The notes under the pieces were generated by a model. It ran no database searches, was not told the DNA's origin, and saw nothing but the letters and a program-made list of their open reading frames with translations. DNA of 64,000 nt from Actinokineospora baliensis (GTDB taxonomy: Bacteria; Actinomycetota; Actinomycetes; Mycobacteriales; Pseudonocardiaceae): positions 1,922,001 through 1,986,000 of the forward strand of contig NZ_JAFBCK010000001.1 of assembly GCF_016907695.1 (NCBI RefSeq), read 5' to 3'. Made by a program: the position numbers and the translations under genes. Within the stretch, counting starts at the first letter, position 1. Every line of letters starts with the position of its first letter. Below are positions 52,992-63,296 of this stretch, in pieces.

Positions 52992-53211
52992 CGCGAACCT
53001 CCCCTGCGACCTGAGCGGACTTCACTCGCCAGCGTCCCACGGTAGATCGGCGGTGCCGCGAAACGCGCTAGGCGCGCCGCGATCCCCGTGACATCTGACC
53101 GTGATCTTGCCGTATCCACCGCACCGCGCGCGACCGAGTTGGTACAGCGTTCACCCATTCGCGCAAATGTGGACCCTCGAAAGTGACGCTGCCGAAGCGA
53201 ACGATTACGCA

Positions 53212-53240
53212 GCGGGTGCGTTCACGGAGAACGCACCCGC
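53212..53240 (-). terminator. Terminator hairpin after serC
   Basis: Perfect 12-bp stem GCGGGTGCGTTC / GAACGCACCCGC with loop ACGGA, 9 bp beyond the serC stop. Confidence 0.65.
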
Positions 53241-53248
53241 CACCGCGA

Positions 53249-55829
<2,581 letters not shown>

Positions 55830-55851
55830 GAAGGAAATTGTGCGTCATAAC

Positions 55852-56472
55852 TCAACCCAATAAGCCTCGGGCCATGGCCGTCGTGACCGCCGCCGTGCGG
55901 TCGGATACGTCGAGTTTCGTGAATGCACGCAACAGGTGGGTTTTCACCGTTGCCTCGCTGATGTGCAGGGATGCCCCGATCTCGGCGTTGGTACGGCCTT
56001 TTGCCACCAATCCGAGTACCTCGATCTCCCTACCGGAAAGCGCCTGTTTGGCGGGTTGACGAACCTGTCGGACCAATCTTCCGGCTACGGAGGGTGCGAG
56101 AACCGTCTCGCCCCGGTTCGCCGCCCGAACCGCACCGGCCAATTCCGCACGGGAGGCGTCTTTCAGCAAATAGCCCGAAGCGCCCGCTTCGACCGCGCGC
56201 AGGATGTCCGAGTCGGTCTCGTAGGTCGTGAGCACCACGACCTTGCTGGCCGCCCCACCCCCCACGATCCGCGCGGTGGCCCCCACCCCGTCGAGCCCCG
56301 GCATCCGCAGATCCATCAACACCACATCCGGCGCCAGCGCCGCCACCACCGCGACCGCCTCATCCCCGGACCCGGCCTCGCCGACGACCCGCAGATCCGG
56401 CTCGGCCTCGAGCATCCCCCGCAGTCCTTCCCGGACCACCGGGTGGTCATCCACCAGCACGATGCTGATCAC
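55852..56472 (-). CDS. NarL/LuxR-type response regulator
   Basis: 206 residues. The receiver domain (about 1-120) has acidic pocket DD (8, 9), phosphorylation site Asp 54 (LMDLRMPG), Thr/Ser switch TTYETD and Lys of SGYLLKDAS. The LuxR helix-turn-helix lies at about 143-200 (LSGREIEVLGLVAKGRTNAEIGASL). GTG 56472 has GGAGG six bases upstream. A decayed partial copy of its own start lies between it and the kinase gene. Confidence 0.9.
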   Translation of the reverse strand: MISIVLVDDHPVVREGLRGMLEAEPDLRVVGEAGSGDEAVAVVAALAPDVVLMDLRMPGLDGVGATARIVGGGAASKVVVLTTYETDSDILRAVEAGASGYLLKDASRAELAGAVRAANRGETVLAPSVAGRLVRQVRQPAKQALSGREIEVLGLVAKGRTNAEIGASLHISEATVKTHLLRAFTKLDVSDRTAAVTTAMARGLLG

Positions 56473-56537
56473 GCCAACCTCCACGATCAACCCCCTCCGG
56501 CCGGGCCGCGGGCTGAGGTGCCGACCCACTTCGCTGG

Positions 56538-56616
56538 GCCCGGCGACCCGCAGATCCGAGCATCCCCACTGTCCCTCACGGACCACCGGGCAGGCGTTCA
56601 GCACGGTGCTGATCAC
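56538..56616 (-). pseudogene. Remnant of a duplicated response-regulator 5' end
   Basis: Reading from a GTG that overlaps the kinase stop (GTGA), the translation VISTVLNACPVVREG...SDLRVAGPS tracks VISIVLVDDHPVVREG...PDLRVVGEA of the intact regulator. Internal deletions and loss of the catalytic DD make it non-functional. It shows where the regulator once started. Confidence 0.75.
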
Positions 56617-57788
56617 GTCGGCACCTCCACCGTCACCGTCGTCCCCCGGCCCACAGCGCTGCGGACATCCACCGTTCCCGCCACCTGTTCCGCCCGCGCC
56701 CGCATCCCCCGCAAACCGTAGCCGCGCGCCGGAGCGGCCGGGTCGAACCCGACCCCGTCGTCGGTCACTGTCAGCGTGACCCCGGTCGGCGCGTGGCACA
56801 GGTCCACGGTCACCGACGAGGCGCCAGCGTGTTTGCCGACGTTCGCCAGGGCCTCCTGGGCCGCGCGCAGCAGCACCACCTCAACCCCGGTCGGCAGCCC
56901 CGACGGATCGCCGACCGTGTGGAAGGTGGTGTCCACTCCGGTCTCGGCGCTGTGTCGTTCGACCAGGCGTTGCAGGGCTTCGGTCAGCGTCGCCTCGTCT
57001 AAGGCGCTCGGTGTGAGCGCGGCGACCAGGGCCCGTGCCTCGGCGAGGTTCTCCCGCGCGGTGCGCGCGGCCAAGTCCAGTGCGTGCCGCACTTTCGCGC
57101 TGTCGCGGTCCACTTCGGACTCGGCGGCTTGTACGAGGGTCACGATGCTGGTGAACCCCTGGGCGAGCGTGTCGTGGATCTCGCCTGCCAGCCTGGCCCG
57201 TTCCTGGGCCACGCCCGCCTCGTGCGACAGTGCCGCGACCCTGGCTCGGCTGGCCTCCAGTTCGGTGATCAACGCGGCCCGCTCGTGGCTCTGCGCCACC
57301 ACCCGGTGCACGTAGGTCCCGATCAACAGTGACAGCGCCACCCCGAGGAAGGAGGTCGGCAGCTGCGCGTACCAGCCCTCCATCGACCCGTCGTGCAGGC
57401 TGCCCAGTACCGGCGGCACGATGTTGAGCAGCACCACCAGCGGCGCCGAGATCGGCAGCGGCAGCGCCATGAAGATCAACGGGCACATGACGAACAGCAG
57501 GTAGGTGCTGTTGCCGACGAACCAGACGGCGGTCAGGAACAGCGCCGTCGCGCCAACGGCGAACACGGCGGTGTGCGTGCGGCGCTCCCGCAGGATCGCG
57601 TGCCGCCTGCCGTAGCAGGCGTAGAACACCGCGAGCGCCGCCATGGCGAGCACGGCGGCGATCCGGTCGTTGAGCGGGACGCGGGAGAGCAGGACCAGCA
57701 CCGTGACGAACACGTACCCGATGGCGAAGTACAGGTCCCAGGTCCAGTAGTTCTTGATGGAGGCCTCCGCCTCCCGCGCCGCGCTCAC
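56613..57788 (-). CDS. NarX/DesK-type sensor histidine kinase
   Basis: 391 residues. Five to six membrane segments (about 20-165) give a DesK-like sensor. HisKA_3 has ERARLAGEIHDTLAQGF with phospho-His at about 205. HATPase motifs are NVGKHA (N box) and DDGVGF and GLRGMRARAE (G boxes). GTG 57788 follows the permease stop by 5 bp. Its partner is the response regulator downstream. The operon resembles self-regulated ABC drug-efflux systems. Confidence 0.9.
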   Translation of the reverse strand: MSAAREAEASIKNYWTWDLYFAIGYVFVTVLVLLSRVPLNDRIAAVLAMAALAVFYACYGRRHAILRERRTHTAVFAVGATALFLTAVWFVGNSTYLLFVMCPLIFMALPLPISAPLVVLLNIVPPVLGSLHDGSMEGWYAQLPTSFLGVALSLLIGTYVHRVVAQSHERAALITELEASRARVAALSHEAGVAQERARLAGEIHDTLAQGFTSIVTLVQAAESEVDRDSAKVRHALDLAARTARENLAEARALVAALTPSALDEATLTEALQRLVERHSAETGVDTTFHTVGDPSGLPTGVEVVLLRAAQEALANVGKHAGASSVTVDLCHAPTGVTLTVTDDGVGFDPAAPARGYGLRGMRARAEQVAGTVDVRSAVGRGTTVTVEVPT

Positions 57789-57793
57789 CGCGC

Positions 57794-58654
57794 TCAGCCC
57801 GCCTTGCGCTCGGTCCACCGGAACGTCGCCAGGCACAGCACCAGGCCGACCACGCACCACGCGCCCAGCACCAGCGCCACCACCGGCAGTTCCCACGATC
57901 CCGCCACCTCTCCCGCGGCCATGCCGTCCGGCAGGAACACCGAGCGGAAGCCCTGCCCCATCCAGCGGACCGGGAAGAACGCCGCCACCTTGACCATGGC
58001 CTCCGGCAGCGAGCTTATGGCGACGAAGACGCCCGAGGTGAACTGCAGTGCGATCACCGGGAGGTTGAGCACGGTCGCGGCGTTCTTGCCGGATTTCGCC
58101 AACCCGCTCGCGGCGATCCCGACCAGGGTGCAGGCCACGACCGACAGCAGCAGGATCCAGGCCAGCGTCAGCCACTTCGCCGGGTCGGTGGGCAGCTGCA
58201 GGTCGAACACGACCACGCCGACGGCCAGCAGCAGCGCGACCTCGGCCAGGGTGGCCACCGCGACCAGGATGATCTTGCCGATGAAGTACGCGCTCGCGGT
58301 GATCGGCGTGCCGCGCAGGCGCTTGAGGGTGCCGTCCTCGCGGTCGGCCGCGATGCCGACGCCCACGCTGGTGAACGCGGTGTTGAGGATGCCGTAGGCG
58401 ATCATGCTCGCCGCGAAGACCTGGCTCATCGACGCCCCGCCGGGCATGTCCTCGCCGGTGTCGAAGATGGACCCGAGCAGCAGCAGCACGAACGCGGGGA
58501 AGGAGAAGGTGAAGATCACCGCTTCCTTGGAGCGGAAGAACATCTTGAGCTCCGCGGCACCCCTGGCCAGGCCGTTGCTCAGCGTCGAGGGCAGCGGGGC
58601 CTGCGGGCGGGACGGGATCGCCCGGCGGGCGGCACCCTGGGTCGTGGTGGTCAT
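57794..58654 (-). CDS. ABC-2 type exporter permease
   Basis: 286 residues with six hydrophobic segments and a Pro/Arg-rich cytoplasmic start. ABC-2 features are FFRSKEAVIFTFSFPAFVLLLLG (first helix), DREDGTLKRLRGTPIT (cytoplasmic loop before TM3) and a C-terminal long membrane pair. Its ATG overlaps the ATPase TGA. Confidence 0.88.
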   Translation of the reverse strand: MTTTTQGAARRAIPSRPQAPLPSTLSNGLARGAAELKMFFRSKEAVIFTFSFPAFVLLLLGSIFDTGEDMPGGASMSQVFAASMIAYGILNTAFTSVGVGIAADREDGTLKRLRGTPITASAYFIGKIILVAVATLAEVALLLAVGVVVFDLQLPTDPAKWLTLAWILLLSVVACTLVGIAASGLAKSGKNAATVLNLPVIALQFTSGVFVAISSLPEAMVKVAAFFPVRWMGQGFRSVFLPDGMAAGEVAGSWELPVVALVLGAWCVVGLVLCLATFRWTERKAG

Positions 58655-59484
58655 GCCTTCGCTCCGATCAGGTCCAGGTAGACGTCCTCCAGGCTGGGTT
58701 GGCGCACCTGCAGCTCGCTGACCCGGCCGCGGGCGGCGAGCTCGGTCACCGCGCGCACCGGGTCGGTGGTGCGCAGCTCGTGCGGGCCGCCCGCGTCCAC
58801 CCAGGACACCGTCGCCGGTGCCCGGTCGCGGCCGCCGACCGTGCGCGGCGTCCCCTCGGCCACGATCCGGCCCGCGGCGATCACGGCCAGCCGGTCCGCC
58901 AAGGCCTCCGCCTCGTCCAGGTAGTGGGTGGTGAGCAGGATCGTGGTGCCCTCGTTCGCCAGCGACCGGACCAGGTCCCAGAACTGCCTGCGCACCTCGG
59001 GGTCGAAGCCGGTGGTCGGCTCGTCCAGGAACAGCAGCCGGGGGCGGCCGATGATGCCCAGCGCCACGTCCACCCGGCGCCGCTGCCCACCGGAGAGCGA
59101 GCTGATCCGCGCGCCCGCCTTGGCGGTCAGCCCGCACACGTCGATGACCTCCTCGACGCCGCGCGGGTCCGGGTAGTAGCCGGCGAACTGGCCGATCGTC
59201 TCCCGCACGGTCAGGTCGGCCGCGTCGGTGGCGGTCTGCAGGACGATCCCGATGTCGGCGCGCCACCGCCTGCCCGCGGCGGCCGGGTCGACCCCGAGCA
59301 CCGCCACCTCGCCGCCGTCGCGGTCCCGGTAGCCCTCCAGGATCTCCGTCGTCGTGGTCTTGCCCGCCCCGTTGGGGCCCAGCAGGGCGAACACCTCGCC
59401 CTCGCCGACCGCCAGGTCGACCCCGGCGACGGCGTGGTTGGCGCCGTAGCTCTTGCGCAATCCGCGCACTTCGATCGCGTTCAT
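58651..59484 (-). CDS. ABC-2 type exporter ATP-binding protein (DrrA/CcmA-like)
   Basis: 277 residues. Walker A GPNGAGKTT (about 36-44), Q-loop VLQT, signature LSGGQRRR, Walker B LLFLDEPTTGFD, H-loop TTHYLDEAE. The C-terminal 70 residues match the DrrA-type regulatory tail (LEDVYLDLIG). It heads an operon with the permease, kinase, regulator and hydrolase, so the sensor probably detects an envelope-active compound that the pump exports. Confidence 0.9.
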   Translation of the reverse strand: MNAIEVRGLRKSYGANHAVAGVDLAVGEGEVFALLGPNGAGKTTTTEILEGYRDRDGGEVAVLGVDPAAAGRRWRADIGIVLQTATDAADLTVRETIGQFAGYYPDPRGVEEVIDVCGLTAKAGARISSLSGGQRRRVDVALGIIGRPRLLFLDEPTTGFDPEVRRQFWDLVRSLANEGTTILLTTHYLDEAEALADRLAVIAAGRIVAEGTPRTVGGRDRAPATVSWVDAGGPHELRTTDPVRAVTELAARGRVSELQVRQPSLEDVYLDLIGAKA

Positions 59485-59569
59485 GCCAGTAATGCTGCGC
59501 TGACCTGGGCGCGCGCACGACGATCGAGCAGTTGAACCCGGGTGTCCACCGAACGGTGGACCCGGTGTC

Positions 59570-60916
59570 CTACGACTGGGTGTTCGCCGCCGGTGACGTG
59601 CTGGTCTCAGCGGGCTCGGGCTCGGGCTTGGGCTCGAACCGGAACCGCCAGAACGAGGGCACCCAGGCGACCGTAGCCACGGTCAGCACGATGACCAGCA
59701 GCCCGCCGACCGTCGCCGCCGCCGCGGTGCCGAACGCCGCCGCGCCCCAGCCGTGCGCCAGGTCGGCGATGCGCGGCCCACCGGCCACCACCACGGTGAA
59801 CACGCCCTGCATCCGGCCGCGCATCTCGTCGGTCGCCTCGGTCTGCAGCATGGAGCTGCGGTGCACGGCGCTGATCAGGTCGGCCCCGCCGCCGATGGCC
59901 AGGAAGACCACCGCCAGCGTGAGCGAGCCGGTCAGCCCGAACGCGGCCATCGCCAGGCCCCAGCCGATGATCGACATCGTGATCACCGCGCCCTGCCTGC
60001 GGATGCGCGCGAAGGCCCCGGAGAACAGGCCGAACACCGCCGACCCGATCGGGATCGCCGCGTACAGCCAGCCCAGCGCGACCCCGCCGCCGGGCGGGTC
60101 GCCGAAGGTGCGCTCGGCCATCTCCGGGAACAGCGCGCGCGGCATCCCGGCCACCATCGCGATGATGTCGACGAGGAAGGACACCAGCAGCAGCTTCTTG
60201 AGCGACAGGTAGCGGAACCCGTCGGCGATGTCGCGCAGCCCCGCCGTGCGCGAGGACCCGGCGCCCGGCGCGATCGGCGGCAGGAACCACACCGAGGTGA
60301 ACGCCACGAACAGCGCCACGGTGTCGATCAGGTACAAAGTGGACAGACCGAGCACCGGGATCAGCGCCCCGGCCATCAGCGGCCCGAACACCATGCCGAA
60401 GGTGAACGTGGTGAAGCTGAGCGCGTTGGCAGGCGGCAGCAGCTCAGGCGGCACGACCCTGGCGACGGCGGCGCTGCGCGCGGGCATGTTCACCGCGACG
60501 AACGCCTGCTGCAACCCGAGCAGCACCAGCACCACGGCGACCGACTTGAGGCCGGTGAACGCCTGCAGCCACAGCAGCCCGGAGGTCACCGCGACGCCCA
60601 GGTTGCTGTAGAGCATGACCTTGCGCCGGTCGATGGCGTCGGCGATCGCCCCGCCCCACAGGCCGAACACCAGCAGCGGGACCAGCCCGACCGCGCCGGT
60701 CAGGCCGACGTAGCCGGAGGACCCGGTCAGGTCGTACACCTGCTTGGGCACCGCGACCGCCGTGAGCTGGCTGCCCACCGCGGTGACCACGGTGGACACC
60801 CACAGCCTGCGGTAGTCGCGGATGCGCAGCGGCCGGGTGTCGATGACGACCTTGCCGAGCAGGCCGCGGACCCGTCCGCGCGGCGGCTCGGTACTGCTCG
60901 GGGTCTCGGTGCTCAC
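59570..60916 (-). CDS. MFS exporter, enterobactin-exporter (EntS)-like
   Basis: 448 residues, twelve membrane segments. The N-terminus DTRPLRIRDYRRLWVSTVVTAVGSQLTAVAVPKQVYDLTGSS and loop AIADAIDRRKVM are typical of the MFS_3/EntS group, which exports siderophores and drugs. An imperfect TTAG...CTAA dyad resembling an iron box lies at 60923-60940, just before the start, which would fit a siderophore pump. No siderophore biosynthesis genes are in the window. Confidence 0.8.
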   Translation of the reverse strand: MSTETPSSTEPPRGRVRGLLGKVVIDTRPLRIRDYRRLWVSTVVTAVGSQLTAVAVPKQVYDLTGSSGYVGLTGAVGLVPLLVFGLWGGAIADAIDRRKVMLYSNLGVAVTSGLLWLQAFTGLKSVAVVLVLLGLQQAFVAVNMPARSAAVARVVPPELLPPANALSFTTFTFGMVFGPLMAGALIPVLGLSTLYLIDTVALFVAFTSVWFLPPIAPGAGSSRTAGLRDIADGFRYLSLKKLLLVSFLVDIIAMVAGMPRALFPEMAERTFGDPPGGGVALGWLYAAIPIGSAVFGLFSGAFARIRRQGAVITMSIIGWGLAMAAFGLTGSLTLAVVFLAIGGGADLISAVHRSSMLQTEATDEMRGRMQGVFTVVVAGGPRIADLAHGWGAAAFGTAAAATVGGLLVIVLTVATVAWVPSFWRFRFEPKPEPEPAETSTSPAANTQS

Positions 60917-60921
60917 GAGTC

Positions 60922-60943
60922 GTTAGCTTAGGCTTGCTAAGGA
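60922..60943. promoter_or_regulatory. Candidate operator before the EntS-like gene
   Basis: TTAGCTTAGGCTTGCTAAGG: 5-bp inverted arms TTAGC/GCTAA around an 8-base spacer. It agrees with about 13 of 19 DtxR/IdeR consensus positions. It could equally be a -10/-35 region or another repressor site. Confidence 0.35.
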
Positions 60944-60970
60944 CCTGTCTGCCTGTGATTTACCACGGCC

Positions 60971-61630
60971 TCACGGGCCGAGCCGCTCGACCTTCCAGCC
61001 GTCGCGGCCGAGCTTGAACCGCAGCCGGTCGTGCATCCGGTCCCGGCGCCCCTGCCAGAACTCCACGACCTCCGGCTGGATCCGCCAGCCACCCCAGTGC
61101 GGCGGTACCGGCACCGTCTCCGCGTCGGCGAACTGGCGCTCCACATTGGCCAGTGCCGACTCCAGCGTGTTGCGCCCGCTCACCACGATCGACTGCGGCG
61201 AGGCCCACGCCCCCAGTTGCGACCCGCGCGGGCGCTTGGCCCAGTACGCGGCGGTCTCGGCCTGGCTCACCTTCTCCACGGTCCCGCGCACGGTCGCCTG
61301 CCGGTGCAGCCCGTACCAGGGGAAGGTCGCTGAGGCGGCCCTGGTCGCCATCAGGTCGTGGCTCTTGGCCGAGGTGTAGTTGGTGAAGAAGACCAGCCCC
61401 CGCGCGTCGAGGCCCTTGGCCAGGACGGTCCGCGACGACGGGTAGCCGTCGGCGCCCGCGGTGGCCAGCACCATGGCGTTGGGCTCGGCGAGACCGGCGC
61501 TCTTGGCCTCGTCGAGCCAGATCTGCAGCTGGTCGTGCCAGGTCGCGGCGAGGTCGCTCTCATGCAGGTCGCCGTGCTCGTAGGACACCCGCATGGTCGG
61601 AAGGTCCAAGACGATCTCGCCGTCAGCCAT
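60971..61630 (-). CDS. pdxH: Pyridoxamine 5'-phosphate oxidase
   Basis: A 219-residue FMN enzyme that makes pyridoxal 5'-phosphate. Motifs: MVLATAGADGYPSSRTVLAKGLD (FMN phosphate), FFTNYTSAKSHDL, RQATVRGTVEKVS and the C-terminal PPHWGGWRIQPEVVEFWQGR...HDRLRF, the substrate site. ATG 61630. Divergent from citrate synthase, 309 bp apart. Confidence 0.95.
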   Translation of the reverse strand: MADGEIVLDLPTMRVSYEHGDLHESDLAATWHDQLQIWLDEAKSAGLAEPNAMVLATAGADGYPSSRTVLAKGLDARGLVFFTNYTSAKSHDLMATRAASATFPWYGLHRQATVRGTVEKVSQAETAAYWAKRPRGSQLGAWASPQSIVVSGRNTLESALANVERQFADAETVPVPPHWGGWRIQPEVVEFWQGRRDRMHDRLRFKLGRDGWKVERLGP

Positions 61631-61939
61631 ACCGCATCTCTCCTCACCGAGGGCGTGGGGGCCACTTGACGGTACGGGGAATCCAGGTGAACGGAAACCG
61701 CCCGCACGGTGACAGCCGACACCCGGGAGAGCGCAATGGAGTCCACCGACAATCTGGATCGTTTCACTGGATCGTGACCGAAGACACCGGGGTGAACGAT
61801 TGCTAACCCCCGGCGGCAGGAGCATCGTGTGCGAAAAGCCGTGCGGTGGTGCCCGGCGTGGGCGATCTGCCTCGAAAGTGCCGCTGCCGACGCGAAACCC
61901 GCGAGACCCGTCGTGGACATGGCGTGAAAGGCGAGGCAC
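61631..61939. other. Divergent intergenic region between pdxH and citrate synthase
   Basis: Must contain both promoters. It holds the near-repeat CTGGATCGTTTCACTGGATCG around 61751 and AACGATTGCTAACCCC near 61795, but no clear promoter pair or strong hairpin was recognised. Confidence 0.4.
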
Positions 61940-63088
61940 ATGCACAACGCGGTGCAGGACATCCAGCAGAGCTCACCGGTCGCCGAACCGGACGACGGGT
62001 TCCGACCGGGGTTGGAAGGCGTCGTCGCGTTCCGCACCGAGATCGCCGAGCCCGACCGCGACGGGGGTGCGTTGCGCTACCGCGGGGTGGACATCGAAGA
62101 CCTCGTCGGCCGCGTCACCTTCGGCGACGTCTGGGCCCTGTTGGTCGACGGCCGCTTCGGCTCCGGCCTGCCGCCCGCCGAGCCCTTCCCGCTGCCCGTG
62201 CACTCCGGTGACGTCCGGGTGGACGTGCAGGCCGGTCTCGCCATGCTCGCCCCCATCTGGGGCTACCGCCCGCTGCTCGACATCTCCGACGACGAGGCCC
62301 GCGAGCAGTTGGCCCGCGCCTCGGTCATGGCGCTGTCCTATGTGGCCCAGTCCGCGCGCGGCATCCACCAGCCCGCCGTGCCGCAGCGCCGCATCGACGA
62401 GTGCGGCACCATCACCGAGCGCTTCATGACCCGCTGGCGCGGCGAACCCGACCCCGCCCACGTCGCCGCCGTCGACGCCTACTGGGTCTCGGCCGCCGAA
62501 CACGGCCTCAACGCCTCCACCTTCACCGCCAGGGTCATCGCCTCCACCGGCGCCGACGTGGCCGCCTCCCTCTCCGGCGCCATCGGCGCGATGTCCGGCC
62601 CCCTGCACGGCGGCGCGCCCGCCCGGGTGCTCCCGATGATCGCCGAGGTCGAGCGCACCGGCGACGCTGCGGGCGTGGTGCGCGGGATCCTGGACCGCAA
62701 GGAACGCCTGATGGGCTTCGGCCACCGGGTCTACCGAGCCGAAGACCCCCGCGCCCGAGTCCTCCGCCGCACGTGCAAGGCCCTCGGCGCCGAGCGCTAC
62801 GAGGTGGCCGCGGCCCTGGAACAGGCCGCGTTGGCCGAACTGCGCGAACGCCGCCCCGACCGCGCGATCGAAACCAACGTCGAGTTCTGGGCGGCCGTGA
62901 TCCTGGACTTCGCCCAGGTACCGCCGCACATGATGCCCGCCATGTTCACCTGCGCCAGGACCGCAGGCTGGTGCGCCCACGTCATGGAACAGAAGCGCAC
63001 CGGCCGCCTGGTCCGCCCCGCCGCCAAGTACATCGGCCCCGCCCCCCGCAAGCCGGAGGACGTCGAGGGCTGGTCTCTGATCGCCTGA
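61940..63088 (+). CDS. citA: Citrate synthase (type 2, CitA-like)
   Basis: 382 residues. It condenses oxaloacetate and acetyl-CoA. Catalytic blocks are AEHGLNAS (His 188), SGPLHGGA (His 223), MGFGHRVY (His 262) and NVEFW. The last normally reads NVDFY, with the catalytic Asp; here it is Glu 315. ATG 61940 has GGCGAGG upstream. It matches the second, smaller citrate synthase of mycobacteria. A terminator follows. Confidence 0.92.
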   Translation: MHNAVQDIQQSSPVAEPDDGFRPGLEGVVAFRTEIAEPDRDGGALRYRGVDIEDLVGRVTFGDVWALLVDGRFGSGLPPAEPFPLPVHSGDVRVDVQAGLAMLAPIWGYRPLLDISDDEAREQLARASVMALSYVAQSARGIHQPAVPQRRIDECGTITERFMTRWRGEPDPAHVAAVDAYWVSAAEHGLNASTFTARVIASTGADVAASLSGAIGAMSGPLHGGAPARVLPMIAEVERTGDAAGVVRGILDRKERLMGFGHRVYRAEDPRARVLRRTCKALGAERYEVAAALEQAALAELRERRPDRAIETNVEFWAAVILDFAQVPPHMMPAMFTCARTAGWCAHVMEQKRTGRLVRPAAKYIGPAPRKPEDVEGWSLIA

Positions 63089-63100
63089 GTCTCGCTTCGG

Positions 63101-63136
63101 AAGGTGGGTCCGCGCTTCGCGGGCCCACCTTTCTCA
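63101..63136 (+). terminator. Intrinsic terminator after citrate synthase
   Basis: AAGGTGGGTCCGCG / CGCGGGCCCACCTT stem (one mismatch) with a 3-5 base loop, then TTCTC, 12 bp after the stop. Confidence 0.75.
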
Positions 63137-63296
63137 TGTCTACTGGCCGACCATCCACATCAGACTGATCATTTCTTCAGCAGGTCTTGTCGCCCAACAC
63201 TTGCGCGGCAACATCTTCGCCGCTACCAGTACTCCAGCACGAACCGCGTCCGCTGGTGGCACCGCCGGTCTCGCCGTGCTCATGCCCACGACATCA

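Noticed and set aside
51384..53045. 553-codon plus-strand ORF through the palindrome array and across sepH
   Set aside because: It is antisense to sepH over half its length, and the rest is Cys/Arg/Ser-rich translation of the palindromes; other frames through the array are equally open.
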